From IMG/VR virus record IMGVR_UViG_3300048691_000029, positions 1-27,396 of that record: DNA of 27,396 nt; one strand, 5' to 3'. Below the pieces are notes generated by a model, which saw only the letters and a list, made by a program, of their open reading frames with translations, did not search any database and had not been told where the DNA came from. Position 1 is the first letter of the stretch. Every line of letters starts with the position of its first letter. The DNA is from a virus. Both the position numbers and the translations under genes were made by a program. Below, in pieces: positions 6,064 to 14,723 of this stretch.

Positions 6064-7735
6064 CGGGAATAGCCCTCGGTGAATATTGCAACATTTCAGC
6101 TAATCGATTAGCGCGTGGACTGCCTTGTACTAAGCGGTTTTGAACGGCATCAGACAATGATAATTTCCGCGCTAATGGTCTAGCGCCAGCGCTTAACATC
6201 GGTAATAAATTTCCACTAGCTGCGCTTAGTGCGCCAGCCGCGCCCCAATCCAACGGGCTTGTTTGTGGCAAACTGCCCATGCTTTCTAATGGTTGACTAG
6301 CCGTTTTAAATCTATTTGCAAATTCACCGATTTGTTTTAATTCACCAGTTAAAGGCTTGCCTTTTTCCAGCATTGCCCCTATTTTTTTAGCATTAACCGT
6401 TCCAGTTGTTGTATTAAGTGCTTTTTCTACCGTGTAGGTTTTTGCCATTAATGTGCGGGCATCTCTAAACTGGTTCAGTAGAGCAGGGCTGCCAATATCC
6501 TGCAAATGCGTCTCTACAGCATCTTCTAGGGCTTTTGCAGCGCCTTTACTAGCTTTTGCAATGTCAGTATTACCTGTTCTATAAGCATCGTCAGCAGCGC
6601 GGCGTAACTCACGTATTTTTGCAAGTGCAGAACCAGACTCGAATGAAGGCGACCGTAGCGAATCAACCAGCGCAATAACGGGGCTTTCTTTTGCGTTTGG
6701 GAACCCTTTAGCCGCTGCTAGATGCGTCTCCGTTAACTTATCTAAAGCGTCACTGTAAGATTTTGTTGGTGTAATCACCCCTGTTTTTGCAATATCAGCG
6801 CTTGATTCACTGGCTGTGTTGCGAATGCTAGTCAGTAATTCAGGCGTGATTTTTGTTTCAGCAGGCATACCCAAAGCTTTAGATGCTAATGAATTAAAAC
6901 CTTCAGAATTTTTAGCACTTGCATTTTGCGCTGTTGTCAATTTTCCTGAAAAACCCTCCATTAATCTATTTATTAATGTTGGGTTAGCTTGAGATGGGGG
7001 GATAACTAATCCAGCCTCACGCGCTGCATTGATGGCATTTACCATTTCAGGCGTTTGCGTACCCTTGCCAGCCATGCGGCCTAAAGCGTTACCAGTAGCA
7101 CCTGCCACCTTACCAACAAAAGGCAATGCCCCGCCAATACCAGCCCCATAGCCAACATCTTCAGGGCTAACCAAGGCAGTAGATGCACCGCCTACAGTAG
7201 CACCAGCGCCCACTCTTGTAGCCAAGTTGCCACCGCCCGACATGCCGCCACTTCGCAATGCATTAACAACCGTAGGCGCAGCGCCTAGACTCCTAGCACC
7301 CAAAGCGAGTACATTGCCAACGCCAGCAGTACCAGCTATTTCACCGCCTATTTTTCCGCCTTTGTATGCGTATGAATTAGTGTCAGCGCCTAATTCTTGC
7401 AAACCTAAATCCATCTTTGCGCGTTGCTGTGAATCAGCTTTCATATCGGGGAAAATGTTCCCGCCAGCCGCTACTCTAGGAATAAGACGGCTTGGCAGCA
7501 TTTCACCTGCGGTTAGGATTGATTGACCAATATTACCTGCACCACGTACCGCACCCGCTGCTAAGTTCCCCGCACCTTGTTTGATAGATTCCATCATGCT
7601 AGGCTCTGGCTTCGCAGGGGCTACGGGCGCGGATTGCATACCTCGAATAGCGTTTGCAAGTGCTCGAGCATCGTCGGTGTTACCCGCCGCATCAGCTTTT
7701 CTTAGTGCGTCATGTAGTTGGTCAAGTGTTGCCAT
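6047..7735 (-). CDS. DNA ejection (injection) protein, gp16-like
   Basis: The product has 562 residues. The N-terminus (TLDQLHDALRKADAAGNTDD, then ARALANAIRGMQ) is a short helical module seen at the start of many podovirus ejection proteins. Residues about 55-225 are rich in Gly and Ala with hydrophobic patches (GAGNLAAGAVRGAGNIGQS, GGEIAGTAGVGNVLALGA), fitting a protein that inserts into or crosses the host envelope. The rest is helical. By position, last of the ejection genes and before the tail fibre, it corresponds to P22 gp16. Start and upstream stop overlap as TAATG. Inferred role: leaves the virion with the DNA and helps build the trans-envelope conduit. Confidence 0.75.
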   Translation of the reverse strand: MATLDQLHDALRKADAAGNTDDARALANAIRGMQSAPVAPAKPEPSMMESIKQGAGNLAAGAVRGAGNIGQSILTAGEMLPSRLIPRVAAGGNIFPDMKADSQQRAKMDLGLQELGADTNSYAYKGGKIGGEIAGTAGVGNVLALGARSLGAAPTVVNALRSGGMSGGGNLATRVGAGATVGGASTALVSPEDVGYGAGIGGALPFVGKVAGATGNALGRMAGKGTQTPEMVNAINAAREAGLVIPPSQANPTLINRLMEGFSGKLTTAQNASAKNSEGFNSLASKALGMPAETKITPELLTSIRNTASESSADIAKTGVITPTKSYSDALDKLTETHLAAAKGFPNAKESPVIALVDSLRSPSFESGSALAKIRELRRAADDAYRTGNTDIAKASKGAAKALEDAVETHLQDIGSPALLNQFRDARTLMAKTYTVEKALNTTTGTVNAKKIGAMLEKGKPLTGELKQIGEFANRFKTASQPLESMGSLPQTSPLDWGAAGALSAASGNLLPMLSAGARPLARKLSLSDAVQNRLVQGSPRANRLAEMLQYSPRAIPAIASQ

Positions 7736-9003
7736 TATTTGTACTTGTTAAGTAATGCGTCAATGTCAGAAGATTTACCCTTGTCGCCAATCGGCGTAGC
7801 ATTTTGCCCCAAGTCTTGCACAATCATTTCTGGGCGCAGCTTGTAAGCATTTGCTTTTCCAGTGTAGTCTTTGTCAATGGCCTTTTGTCCCGTTTGTGCC
7901 GCGCTATAAATTTGACCAGTAATATTCTTAAAATCAGTCACTTGGCTAGGTGTCAGGACTTTACCCTTCAGTAAGACGTTATGGTAGTTTGCCGCCCTAT
8001 CTAATACGCCAGAGGCGGCAAGTGCCATACCTAACTCGGACTCACGAACTACAGACCCAGGGTCAAGCATCTTCATGAATTTAGTGGCCGCCGCTAGCGT
8101 TGCAGCCGGAGAAGCGGATGCTTTATCCAAGGTGGCATTAATTTGTTTATATGCATCTCCAACTTCCTTAAACCCTTTTGACTGCGCTCGGTAGTCGTCA
8201 CCAAGCTTCATCTCGGTATCTTGGTCGCGCCTCATGCGTGCCGCCTCGACATTAGAAGCGGCTACCGCCCGTGTAGCGCCAGCGTTGGCATAGGATGCCC
8301 CTACGCTTGCACTATTATTTGCGCGTGATGTTGCATTGCTTTCTTGGTTGTTTAACCTTGAAGTAGCATTGTTTGCAGTGTTGTTGTCTACGCTTATTTT
8401 CTCATTCGCTCGGTGTGAGCGTCCCGTTTCATTGGCTATGCTTTGCGCTAATTCAGCAGCTATTTTTTCTTTAATTGACATAGCTTGCATACGTCCAGCG
8501 GCTATTTTTTCAGGTTCGTAAATAGCCGGCATGTTGGTTGCCATATCAGCCAGTAACGGGTCTTTTGCCGCTTGCTGCCGCATAACATCATAACTGTATT
8601 GGTCTTTAACTGGACTCATTAACCTGTCCATGATGTCAAACTTTTGCAAGTAGTTTTCAAGGTCAACTTTGCGAGTTCCAGCCATTTCTTTATTAGTTTT
8701 TGCGCTAGTCTCTGCAATGTCGCTTTGGCTTTTTAAATAACCCTGAGTGTTTTTTACACCTCCCGCGCCGTACATTTGCGCTTGGCCTTGTGCAGATTTT
8801 GGGTCAAAGCCTTGATTTGCTAGCAATTGAGCTAAGGCGTTTTGCTGCCCACGGTCTTCCCGTATGGCATCCATTTTGTATTGATTGTCGTCCACCTCTT
8901 GCTGTGAAGCTCGCATTTTCAGGGCGTTAGCGAAGGCATTTTGAAACGAATTTACGCCGCCGCCTGAGTTAATCAGTGAAGGGTCAAGTTGTACTATTGG
9001 CAT
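7735..9003 (-). CDS. DNA ejection protein, gp20-like
   Basis: The product has 422 residues, mostly helical and rich in Gln, Asn and Ala. An Asn/Ser/Thr-rich low-complexity stretch lies around residues 205-240 (TANNATSRLNNQESNATSRA). The conserved-looking part is FMKMLDPGSVVRESELGMAL (about residues 310-330), a motif I associate with podovirus ejection or internal virion proteins, followed by LLKGKVLTPSQVTDFKNI. It lies between the small Q/N-rich gene and the gp16-like gene, matching P22 gp20. AAGGA lies before the ATG. Confidence 0.72.
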   Translation of the reverse strand: MPIVQLDPSLINSGGGVNSFQNAFANALKMRASQQEVDDNQYKMDAIREDRGQQNALAQLLANQGFDPKSAQGQAQMYGAGGVKNTQGYLKSQSDIAETSAKTNKEMAGTRKVDLENYLQKFDIMDRLMSPVKDQYSYDVMRQQAAKDPLLADMATNMPAIYEPEKIAAGRMQAMSIKEKIAAELAQSIANETGRSHRANEKISVDNNTANNATSRLNNQESNATSRANNSASVGASYANAGATRAVAASNVEAARMRRDQDTEMKLGDDYRAQSKGFKEVGDAYKQINATLDKASASPAATLAAATKFMKMLDPGSVVRESELGMALAASGVLDRAANYHNVLLKGKVLTPSQVTDFKNITGQIYSAAQTGQKAIDKDYTGKANAYKLRPEMIVQDLGQNATPIGDKGKSSDIDALLNKYK

Positions 9004-9012
9004 GTTTTTTCC

Positions 9013-9468
9013 TTAACCGAAATCCTGTGACCAGTCATACGCTGGCTTAGGCTGTTTTTTGATTTTAAACGTTTCCCCGCCTTCGTCTGTGAAGTCGGTG
9101 TAATCATCTTGCGGAGGTGATACCGCATTAATATTCATGGCGTTTGCTGGTGCGTAATCCATTGGCTGTTGCGTTACTTGGTTAACTGCACCACTCATTG
9201 GGTTGTTTGAATAGTTACCTGCTGTGCTGCTTGCTGGGCTGCTTAGTGGTGCGTTTTCTTTTAGATAGCGACTCATCAAAGACACATCGGACATCATTTG
9301 ATTTTGCATGTACGGCTCTGCCATTGGCTGCGATTGATAGCTTGGCTGTTGACCGTATAGGTTTGACGCTAAAACGTTTTGAGCGCCTGTATTTTGTCTG
9401 TTTTGCTCTGTAAATTCAGCTAACCAGTTGCTGTTATACGGATTTCTGGGTTTTGCCATGCTGTACAT
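9013..9468 (-). CDS. Small Gln/Asn-rich protein in the ejection cluster
   Basis: The product has 151 residues, very rich in Gln, Asn, Ser, Pro, Tyr and Met (LYGQQPSYQSQPMAEPYMQN), with an acidic stretch near the C-terminus (DDYTDFTDEGGETFKI). It looks largely disordered and has no recognisable fold. The first ATG (9468) is used because AGGA lies six bases upstream; the second ATG, three codons on, is also possible. By position among the ejection genes it could be the counterpart of P22 gp14 or a chaperone or linker for ejection proteins, but there is no sequence proof. Confidence 0.65.
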   Translation of the reverse strand: MYSMAKPRNPYNSNWLAEFTEQNRQNTGAQNVLASNLYGQQPSYQSQPMAEPYMQNQMMSDVSLMSRYLKENAPLSSPASSTAGNYSNNPMSGAVNQVTQQPMDYAPANAMNINAVSPPQDDYTDFTDEGGETFKIKKQPKPAYDWSQDFG

Positions 9469-9478
9469 TTTTTATCCT

Positions 9479-10420
9479 TTAAAAATCAAGGTAATCGTAA
9501 CCACCAAAGTTTTGCGTAGGGTAAGCCGTTTGTTTGTTATTCTTTTGATAGCTATTCCATGCTCCCGCTAAAGACCCCAGCCCACCGCCTAAAGCATTGC
9601 CAAGTGCATTGTTATACGCAGCGCTAGCATTTGCGCTTGCGTTGTTGTTACTCATTAAATTATTGTAATAGTTGTTAGACGATTGCCCTTGCTGTGCGCT
9701 TAAACCGCTAAGACTATTCATTAAGCTAGTCGGCGCGTTTGATGCTTGTCCTATGACCGTTCCAGCCAACCCAGCAACAGAATTTACAGCGTTTTGTCCC
9801 GCGCCCTGTACGCCCATTAGTCGGTTGTATTCGTTTGTATTTTCAGCGCTAAAGTTTGCCCTGTCGTTAGCGTATCTGTTGTATGAATTACCATATTCAT
9901 TACTTGCATAATCTTGATTAAAACGAGTGAGTGCTTTCATAGCAGCGCCTGATAACAAACTCCCGCTCGCAGCCATTTTGTTATTGACGTTGGCTTGCCC
10001 TTCTCCCATGCGGAACTGATAACCCGGCTCGGCTTCAAAGCTAAAGTCTTTGTAACGGTCATTTAAACCACCAGCTTTGCCCGTTCCAGTCCCACCCAGA
10101 CCCATGCGGTAAGCAAGTTGATTACCCGCAGATTCACCCCGAGTCATTGCCCCTAGATTATCAGTTCGACCACGTTGATACGCCCGTTCTTTATCGGCGC
10201 GATTGCGTTGGTCTAACTCTTCGTCACCCGCCATTTGAGCGTTAAAGAGAGTCCATTTATCCTCTCTATCCGCATCGTATCTGCGCTTTTCCTCCTCCAT
10301 TTGACGTTCTGCTAACGCCGTGTTGGATGCAGATGCGTTCTTTTGCGCCTTTGCTGCTTTTTTTGCAGAGCTTGCGCCCAATGCCGCCGAGCCTATTATT
10401 GCTACCGCTATGAAGCTCAT
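9479..10420 (-). CDS. DNA transfer/ejection protein, gp7-like
   Basis: The product has 313 residues. The N-terminus is short and hydrophobic (FIAVAIIGSAALGASSAKKA), followed by a charged helix. The central motif AEPGYQFRMGEGQANVNNKM, followed by SGSLLSGAAMKALTRFNQDYASNEY, is the hallmark of podovirus DNA-transfer proteins. The C-terminal part is rich in Asn, Gly and Ala (MSNNNASANASAAYNNALGN). GAGGT precedes the ATG, and the start overlaps the cupin gene stop by ATGA. First of three ejection-cluster genes, as gp7 is in P22. Confidence 0.8.
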   Translation of the reverse strand: MSFIAVAIIGSAALGASSAKKAAKAQKNASASNTALAERQMEEEKRRYDADREDKWTLFNAQMAGDEELDQRNRADKERAYQRGRTDNLGAMTRGESAGNQLAYRMGLGGTGTGKAGGLNDRYKDFSFEAEPGYQFRMGEGQANVNNKMAASGSLLSGAAMKALTRFNQDYASNEYGNSYNRYANDRANFSAENTNEYNRLMGVQGAGQNAVNSVAGLAGTVIGQASNAPTSLMNSLSGLSAQQGQSSNNYYNNLMSNNNASANASAAYNNALGNALGGGLGSLAGAWNSYQKNNKQTAYPTQNFGGYDYLDF

Positions 10421-10887
10421 AGTAAGACCTCTTTTTCTTTATTTGCAATTGTCTGTTTATTCATTGGTGCGCCTAGTAGTTCATTGGCTTTTCCAGTAGT
10501 CAGCATTTCAACCAATTTATCTAAGTCGGTTTCAGTTGTTGCATGGTATGTTGTGAAAATTGTTTCCTCTAAAGCTGTAGCGGCTTTTTGTGAAAATGCT
10601 TTAGATTCAAACGTACAAGGTGCAACCCGTTCAAATACGCTTGTGCCAGCGTCAATTAATAAATGTCCTTTTGACATCGTGCATAAATGAGTCGTTTTGT
10701 GAACCATTCCTACCAGCGTTACACCTTTAGGGATTGTTATTTCACGCGCAAAAATGCCATCAGTAAAGTAGTTTTTTGCGGGGCAATCTGCGGGAGGCAA
10801 TCCAATAATAGAATTTATTAGGGCATCTACTTTTTGCTGTCGTGACTTATGTCCAGTCAGTGAAAATGAATAATTTACCAGCTTCAT
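10417..10887 (-). CDS. Cupin-fold phage protein in the tail region
   Basis: The product has 156 residues. The start at 10887 gives an ATGA overlap with the upstream gene. The core, FAREITIPKGVTLVGMVHKT then THLCTMSKGHLLIDAG and FERVAPCTFESKAFS, follows a small RmlC-like cupin beta-barrel (beta strands with the IPKG turn and a HK...H pair). The C-terminus has ETIFTTYHATTETDLDKLVE, also typical of phage cupins. The two His residues could bind metal, but the full metal-binding set is not evident. It lies between the hub gene group and the ejection genes, where P22 has its tail needle. Role in the virion unknown. Confidence 0.7.
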   Translation of the reverse strand: MKLVNYSFSLTGHKSRQQKVDALINSIIGLPPADCPAKNYFTDGIFAREITIPKGVTLVGMVHKTTHLCTMSKGHLLIDAGTSVFERVAPCTFESKAFSQKAATALEETIFTTYHATTETDLDKLVEMLTTGKANELLGAPMNKQTIANKEKEVLL

Positions 10888-11135
10888 ACAATCACCCCAG
10901 CAGCATCGCGCCACACGTTAGGCAAAGCTCTAAACCATATCGGTTTATTCAAAGTTTCATCGTAATAAAACCGTCCCACGTAAAGGCGTGTAGTCGGTCT
11001 TTGTGCTGTTGTTCCACTGGTTACGCCATCAGCAATCAAGTTATGCCAGCGGCTAAAAACATCAGACCACGATAATGTTAATTTACCCATTGAATCAACT
11101 ACGGGCGTATCGCTTGGGTAATCAAATTTACTCAC
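10884..11135 (-). CDS. Small tail-region protein
   Basis: The product has 83 residues. The first half (LTLSWSDVFSRWHNLIADG) is followed by a short beta module, SGTTAQRPTTRLYVGRFYYD and KPIWFRALPNVWRDAAGV. This RPT.LYVG..Y.D..L.KPIW pattern is repeated in many phage tail and fibre-associated proteins, where it forms a small C-terminal domain. It overlaps the 3' end of the gp10-like gene by eight bases and the cupin start by ATGA. It probably belongs to the tail; the exact role is unknown. Confidence 0.7.
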   Translation of the reverse strand: MSKFDYPSDTPVVDSMGKLTLSWSDVFSRWHNLIADGVTSGTTAQRPTTRLYVGRFYYDETLNKPIWFRALPNVWRDAAGVIV

Positions 11136-12522
11136 TTTTTAGCCCCCATGCTTGCGTGAATACGGTTTTTACGGGGTCTGTAATTCTGAACTTGAAAACC
11201 CAATTCCTAGCCCTTCCAATTCTGTTCCACCGCGCGCGGCGGTTGTATTGACCGACTTTACCGAATGACTGCCATACTTCTGGGCCATACGTATGACCAC
11301 CATCACGGCTTACCGACATCATGATTTGCGGGTCTGAGCCTTGCCCCGTTTGGTCACCGACTCCAGCTTCCATTTCAAGCCATAAACTAGCGATATTGGT
11401 ATAGTCTCCACCACCTACGTGACGGCTGATGAATTCTCTAGCTATTGATTCGCCATTGTCCGTATATACACCGTCTTTTAGTTGGTAGATTTTACCATTT
11501 TCATAGTCAGTAACATACTTTCTATCAAACAATTGAGCGTACAAAAGCGCTCTATGCTGGCCACCGCCTGAGCTAAGTTTTGACCATGATTGCGATTGAC
11601 CGTCAAACAACCATGATTCACCAACAGTTGGGAAAGTGATTTGATAGAACGGATGACCGCCCGACATATAAGCAAAGCCTACCGCATCGCTAAACGCTGA
11701 ATAGTTGCCGAATACTGTGTCCATTTCAGGCGTTGAAACTGCTTTAGCCGCACCGCTTTGATGTACGCAAACTTGTATTTGTCCTAGTCGATTCTTACGC
11801 AAGAAAATCAGCGAGTCCATGTATTTACATAGTGACCACCTAGCCGCTAACCCCCATTCAATCGCGCCCGACCCAATACGAGCATAAGGAAAGTCTAACG
11901 CGCCTGAATTACTCCAAGGTTCTATTGTCTTATCGCCCATTAAAAGGAGTAATCCACTATCCGCGATAACGCGAACCAAGCTGTCAGGGCTAGCCTCTGC
12001 GGTTGCAAAGTCTAACGCGCCCCATGTTAATCCATCGTATTGACCTGAAACAAAGAATTGTCCCGTTCCAACTGCATTTACAACAAATCTGCCGTCACTA
12101 AAATCAACGTGATTTGCGGCGGGGAATCCTTCGCTGACTATCTGAGTAAAGACAAGGGTAGAACGGTCAAAAATATAGCCGTATACGCCGTCTACAATGC
12201 ATATTTGAGTGCCGTCATCCGAGATGCTTACTAATCCTTCAGAGGTTAGCAATGTACCTATAGCAGTAAACAATCCATTGTTCAACAGTGCATATAGTTT
12301 GTTTTGATTGACAACGTAAAGAACCCCTGAGACTTCCCATATTCCGCGACACGGAGCAGCGCCAAAATCTGCAAACAGAGTTAATCCGGGTGTCGGGTAC
12401 AGTGTTAGGATGTTCTTTTCAGCATCGTTGTTGACTTCAACGTAAAGGTTAGTACGTATCTGCGCGTCAACATCCAAGGATTTACCTTGATTACCTATGC
12501 CAAAAATAGGAACGGGCATCAT
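11128..12522 (-). CDS. Packaged-DNA stabilization / tail hub protein, P22 gp10-like
   Basis: The product has 464 residues, close to the 472 of P22 gp10. The start (MPVPIFGIGNQGKSLDVDAQ, then RTNLYVEVNNDAEK) and LTLYPTPGLTLFADFG are typical, followed by repeated blade-like beta segments such as VSGVLYVVNQNKLYAL and SISDDGTQICIVDG. The C-terminus (SVSRDGGHTYGPEVWQSFGK, RRARWNRIGRARNWVFKFRI) is also characteristic of this family. In P22, gp10 forms the hexameric hub below the gp4 ring. The start codon touches the gp4-like stop (TAATG). Confidence 0.85.
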   Translation of the reverse strand: MMPVPIFGIGNQGKSLDVDAQIRTNLYVEVNNDAEKNILTLYPTPGLTLFADFGAAPCRGIWEVSGVLYVVNQNKLYALLNNGLFTAIGTLLTSEGLVSISDDGTQICIVDGVYGYIFDRSTLVFTQIVSEGFPAANHVDFSDGRFVVNAVGTGQFFVSGQYDGLTWGALDFATAEASPDSLVRVIADSGLLLLMGDKTIEPWSNSGALDFPYARIGSGAIEWGLAARWSLCKYMDSLIFLRKNRLGQIQVCVHQSGAAKAVSTPEMDTVFGNYSAFSDAVGFAYMSGGHPFYQITFPTVGESWLFDGQSQSWSKLSSGGGQHRALLYAQLFDRKYVTDYENGKIYQLKDGVYTDNGESIAREFISRHVGGGDYTNIASLWLEMEAGVGDQTGQGSDPQIMMSVSRDGGHTYGPEVWQSFGKVGQYNRRARWNRIGRARNWVFKFRITDPVKTVFTQAWGLKSE

Positions 12523-13217
12523 TACCGAAACACCCCCGTGTCGATATTAAATCTGCCCTGAATAGGGTAGTTTGATTCCATGATATGAGGCTGGTAATTC
12601 CTGCGCTTGATTTTCTTTTTCGCACTTGCCGCGCCACGCAAAAGAAGTGGGCTAGCAGGCATGCCAAACTCTAACGCGAGTTCGCACGCTAGATTTTTAG
12701 TAATCGCGTTTTCCTCTGCTGGAGTTAGCGACATTACATCGGTCAAATTCACATACCCCGCAGGCTTGATTGACCATAGATTTAAAGTCATCGCTGCCGT
12801 AGGCTTAGGGTAAACAGTAATCGTACCGTTTGGATAAGTTGGGTTGTACCAAATGGCACAAGGGATACTTGAGCCTAACCCTTTTTGAGTTAAATCGTTA
12901 TAAGCATCGAGAGAAAGAACCGTAATAGGATAACTTACCCCACCTGATTCAAAATAACTTGAGCTATCTATCGTGTCAGGTCTAGCAGTAACGACATCAC
13001 CAGAAGCTCCTATTGTGTAAGAGCCTACGTTAGCCGTTAGCGGAATTGTGTCTAAAACTTTATTGACAATGAGCTGCTCTGTAGCCCATTCATCAAGCAT
13101 TGCATTTAAGGCGGCTAAACCGTCTACCGCCTCATCCGCTGTTGGTGTTTCGCCAATAGAGTACACGCCTATCTGTTTGTAAGCACGTTTAATAATGTCG
13201 ATAACGGTTCGTGACAT
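12522..13217 (-). CDS. Tail accessory factor, P22 gp4-like
   Basis: The product has 231 residues; P22 gp4 is 166, so this version is longer. The helical N-terminus (IIKRAYKQIGVYSIGETPTA followed by LNAMLDEWATEQLIVN) is typical of head-completion adaptor proteins of this type, followed by beta segments (IPLTANVGSYTIG) and a C-terminal helical part with a basic AKKKIKRRNYQ. In P22, gp4 dodecamers bind below the portal and carry a hydrolase-like domain; whether that activity exists here cannot be judged. It directly follows the 55-residue gene (stop and ATG adjacent). Confidence 0.82.
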   Translation of the reverse strand: MSRTVIDIIKRAYKQIGVYSIGETPTADEAVDGLAALNAMLDEWATEQLIVNKVLDTIPLTANVGSYTIGASGDVVTARPDTIDSSSYFESGGVSYPITVLSLDAYNDLTQKGLGSSIPCAIWYNPTYPNGTITVYPKPTAAMTLNLWSIKPAGYVNLTDVMSLTPAEENAITKNLACELALEFGMPASPLLLRGAASAKKKIKRRNYQPHIMESNYPIQGRFNIDTGVFR

Positions 13218-13385
13218 TTATTCAACCTTTGCGGGTCTACCGCGTTTTTTAGGGGCTTCTACATCTTGCAAAGATTCTTCAAACTTAGGCTCATAGCCAG
13301 CGTCTGATAAGGTTTTATGTTCAGATTCGTCATTAGCACAAGCAAAGCCGATGCCATCTTTCAAAATCATATTCAAAGGATACAT
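13218..13385 (-). CDS. 55-residue basic-tailed mini-gene between coat and gp4-like genes
   Basis: The reading frame starts MYPLNMILKDGIGFACANDE and ends EAPKKRGRPAKVE just before the gp4-like ATG. It has a short hydrophobic/beta start, an acidic middle and an AT-hook-like KKRGRPAK end. Small proteins with this plan are often found in this slot between coat and neck genes of related phages. There is no obvious ribosome-binding site; the ATG comes five bases after the T-run of the terminator that follows the coat gene. Function unknown. Confidence 0.6.
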   Translation of the reverse strand: MYPLNMILKDGIGFACANDESEHKTLSDAGYEPKFEESLQDVEAPKKRGRPAKVE

Positions 13386-13389
13386 AAGC

Positions 13390-13414
13390 AAAAAGAGAGG
13401 GCTTTCGCCCCCTC
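13390..13414 (-). terminator. Intrinsic terminator after the coat gene
   Basis: On the minus strand GAGGGGGC-GAAA-GCCCTCTC forms an eight-base-pair stem (one G-T pair) closed by a GAAA tetraloop, followed immediately by TTTTT. It starts seven bases after the coat stop. This is a textbook rho-independent terminator in the middle of the structural operon. Confidence 0.85.
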
Positions 13415-13420
13415 ATTCCT

Positions 13421-14695
13421 TTAGTTGGTACGACGAACGCCAAAGTTAGGCAACACAACAGCACCACCCCAAAGCACGTCAAAACGGCTCAGGAAACGGT
13501 TAGTTGTGATGTCGTAGCCACGCACGAAACGCAAGCTAATACCACCTTCATCAGCAAGGCTGGACTGAGACGCCATATCCATACCGCCCGGTATTTCCTG
13601 CTTAGGCGAAATGAATGTGAATGCATCTTTGTGCCATACCAAGTTATTGGTGTAAGTTGTGTTTGCAGCGCCAGAAGTTACCGTCAAAGCCGCATTGTCA
13701 GCAGGTCGTGCCGTCACGTTTTGATAAGCACCACCAGCAATGATGGCAGGACTAATCACAACAGTCGCATTACCAGCGCCGTCAGACGATGTGTTTGCTG
13801 TCACTACGAACGATTGCAATACACCAGTAGATGCTTTAGTCTCAGGGTTAACCGAGAAAACACCAGCCAATGTAAATGTATCGCCTTGGTTCAAACGTGC
13901 AGCAGCAGCAGCCGTCCAACCATCAGTCACCAACGAAGTAGTGGCTGAGTATGGATTGTCTGTTGCGCCAGCGTTAATCAAACCTTGGTTAGCGCCGTTT
14001 ACCAACGGAGTGCCGCCCAATGGCCCAACTGTGTGGCTTGGCACGTTTTGAGACATAGCAATATCCAAACCTGCGCCAGTTTTGACGATACCCGTCTTGT
14101 ATTGTTCCCCCAACACTTGCGCGTTGTTGAACAAAGACGAAACGCCAGCCACGATAGTCGCGTTAGAACCCGGCTCAATCGCCGCCATACGCATACCATC
14201 TCGCGGTACGCTCATGCGGTCAAGTGGTACGCCAGCTTGCAGCAAATCCGCAAAAGTAGCTGGAGGTGTGCCCGGTGTGCCAACCATTTGATGAAAGCCG
14301 TTTTTCATCAGCGTACCGATGCGAAAGTCCAATAGAGCCGCAATTTTCAAACCAGCAGGCTTGAGATAGCGGTCTTTGAACTCAGTGCTTACCTTGCCGT
14401 TTGACCCGATAGATGTTGTTAAATCTGTGGAGCTTACTGGAAAGTCAACACCAAGCAACGGTTGTAAAGTAACGTCCGTTGCGTTTTCGTTGATGTCTTG
14501 AAACGATGCGGTTTCACCATCGCGGTGCGTAAATTGAACGGGACGACGAGCGGAGATTTTCTGACCGGGCTTGTATTTGCCTGACCATTCTTCGCTGAAA
14601 TCCGTGTTTACATTGCCCAAAAACGCAGAAGTGTTATGAGCGATTCGTAAGACCTCATTTGTAATGATGGTCGAGGTGATATGGTTATTTGCCAT
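13421..14695 (-). CDS. Major capsid (coat) protein, P22 gp5-like
   Basis: The product has 424 residues; P22 coat has 430. It has the family start (ITSTIITNEVLRIAHNTSAF), the E-loop-like segment KYKPGQKISARRPVQFTHRD and the C-terminal GGISLRFVRGYDITTNRFLS plus RFDVLWGGAVVLPNFGVRR. Residues about 260-340 (RLNQGDTFTLAGVFSVNPET, and a Thr/Ser-rich beta region up to YQNVTARP) match the inserted Ig-like I-domain of P22 coat. It has the HK97-type fold by family. The scaffold gene is directly upstream and a terminator directly downstream. Confidence 0.92.
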   Translation of the reverse strand: MANNHITSTIITNEVLRIAHNTSAFLGNVNTDFSEEWSGKYKPGQKISARRPVQFTHRDGETASFQDINENATDVTLQPLLGVDFPVSSTDLTTSIGSNGKVSTEFKDRYLKPAGLKIAALLDFRIGTLMKNGFHQMVGTPGTPPATFADLLQAGVPLDRMSVPRDGMRMAAIEPGSNATIVAGVSSLFNNAQVLGEQYKTGIVKTGAGLDIAMSQNVPSHTVGPLGGTPLVNGANQGLINAGATDNPYSATTSLVTDGWTAAAAARLNQGDTFTLAGVFSVNPETKASTGVLQSFVVTANTSSDGAGNATVVISPAIIAGGAYQNVTARPADNAALTVTSGAANTTYTNNLVWHKDAFTFISPKQEIPGGMDMASQSSLADEGGISLRFVRGYDITTNRFLSRFDVLWGGAVVLPNFGVRRTN

Positions 14696-14723
14696 GATTA
14701 AAAACCTTTATAAAAAGAGAAAA

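Noticed and set aside
9013-9468. Tail needle (gp26) assignment for the small ejection-cluster gene
   Set aside because: The product is Gln/Asn/Pro-rich and lacks the long heptad coiled coil of needle proteins.
13631-14335. Several + strand frames opposite the coat gene
   Set aside because: They are Cys/Arg/Ser-rich shadow translations of a well-recognised coat gene, without ribosome-binding sites.
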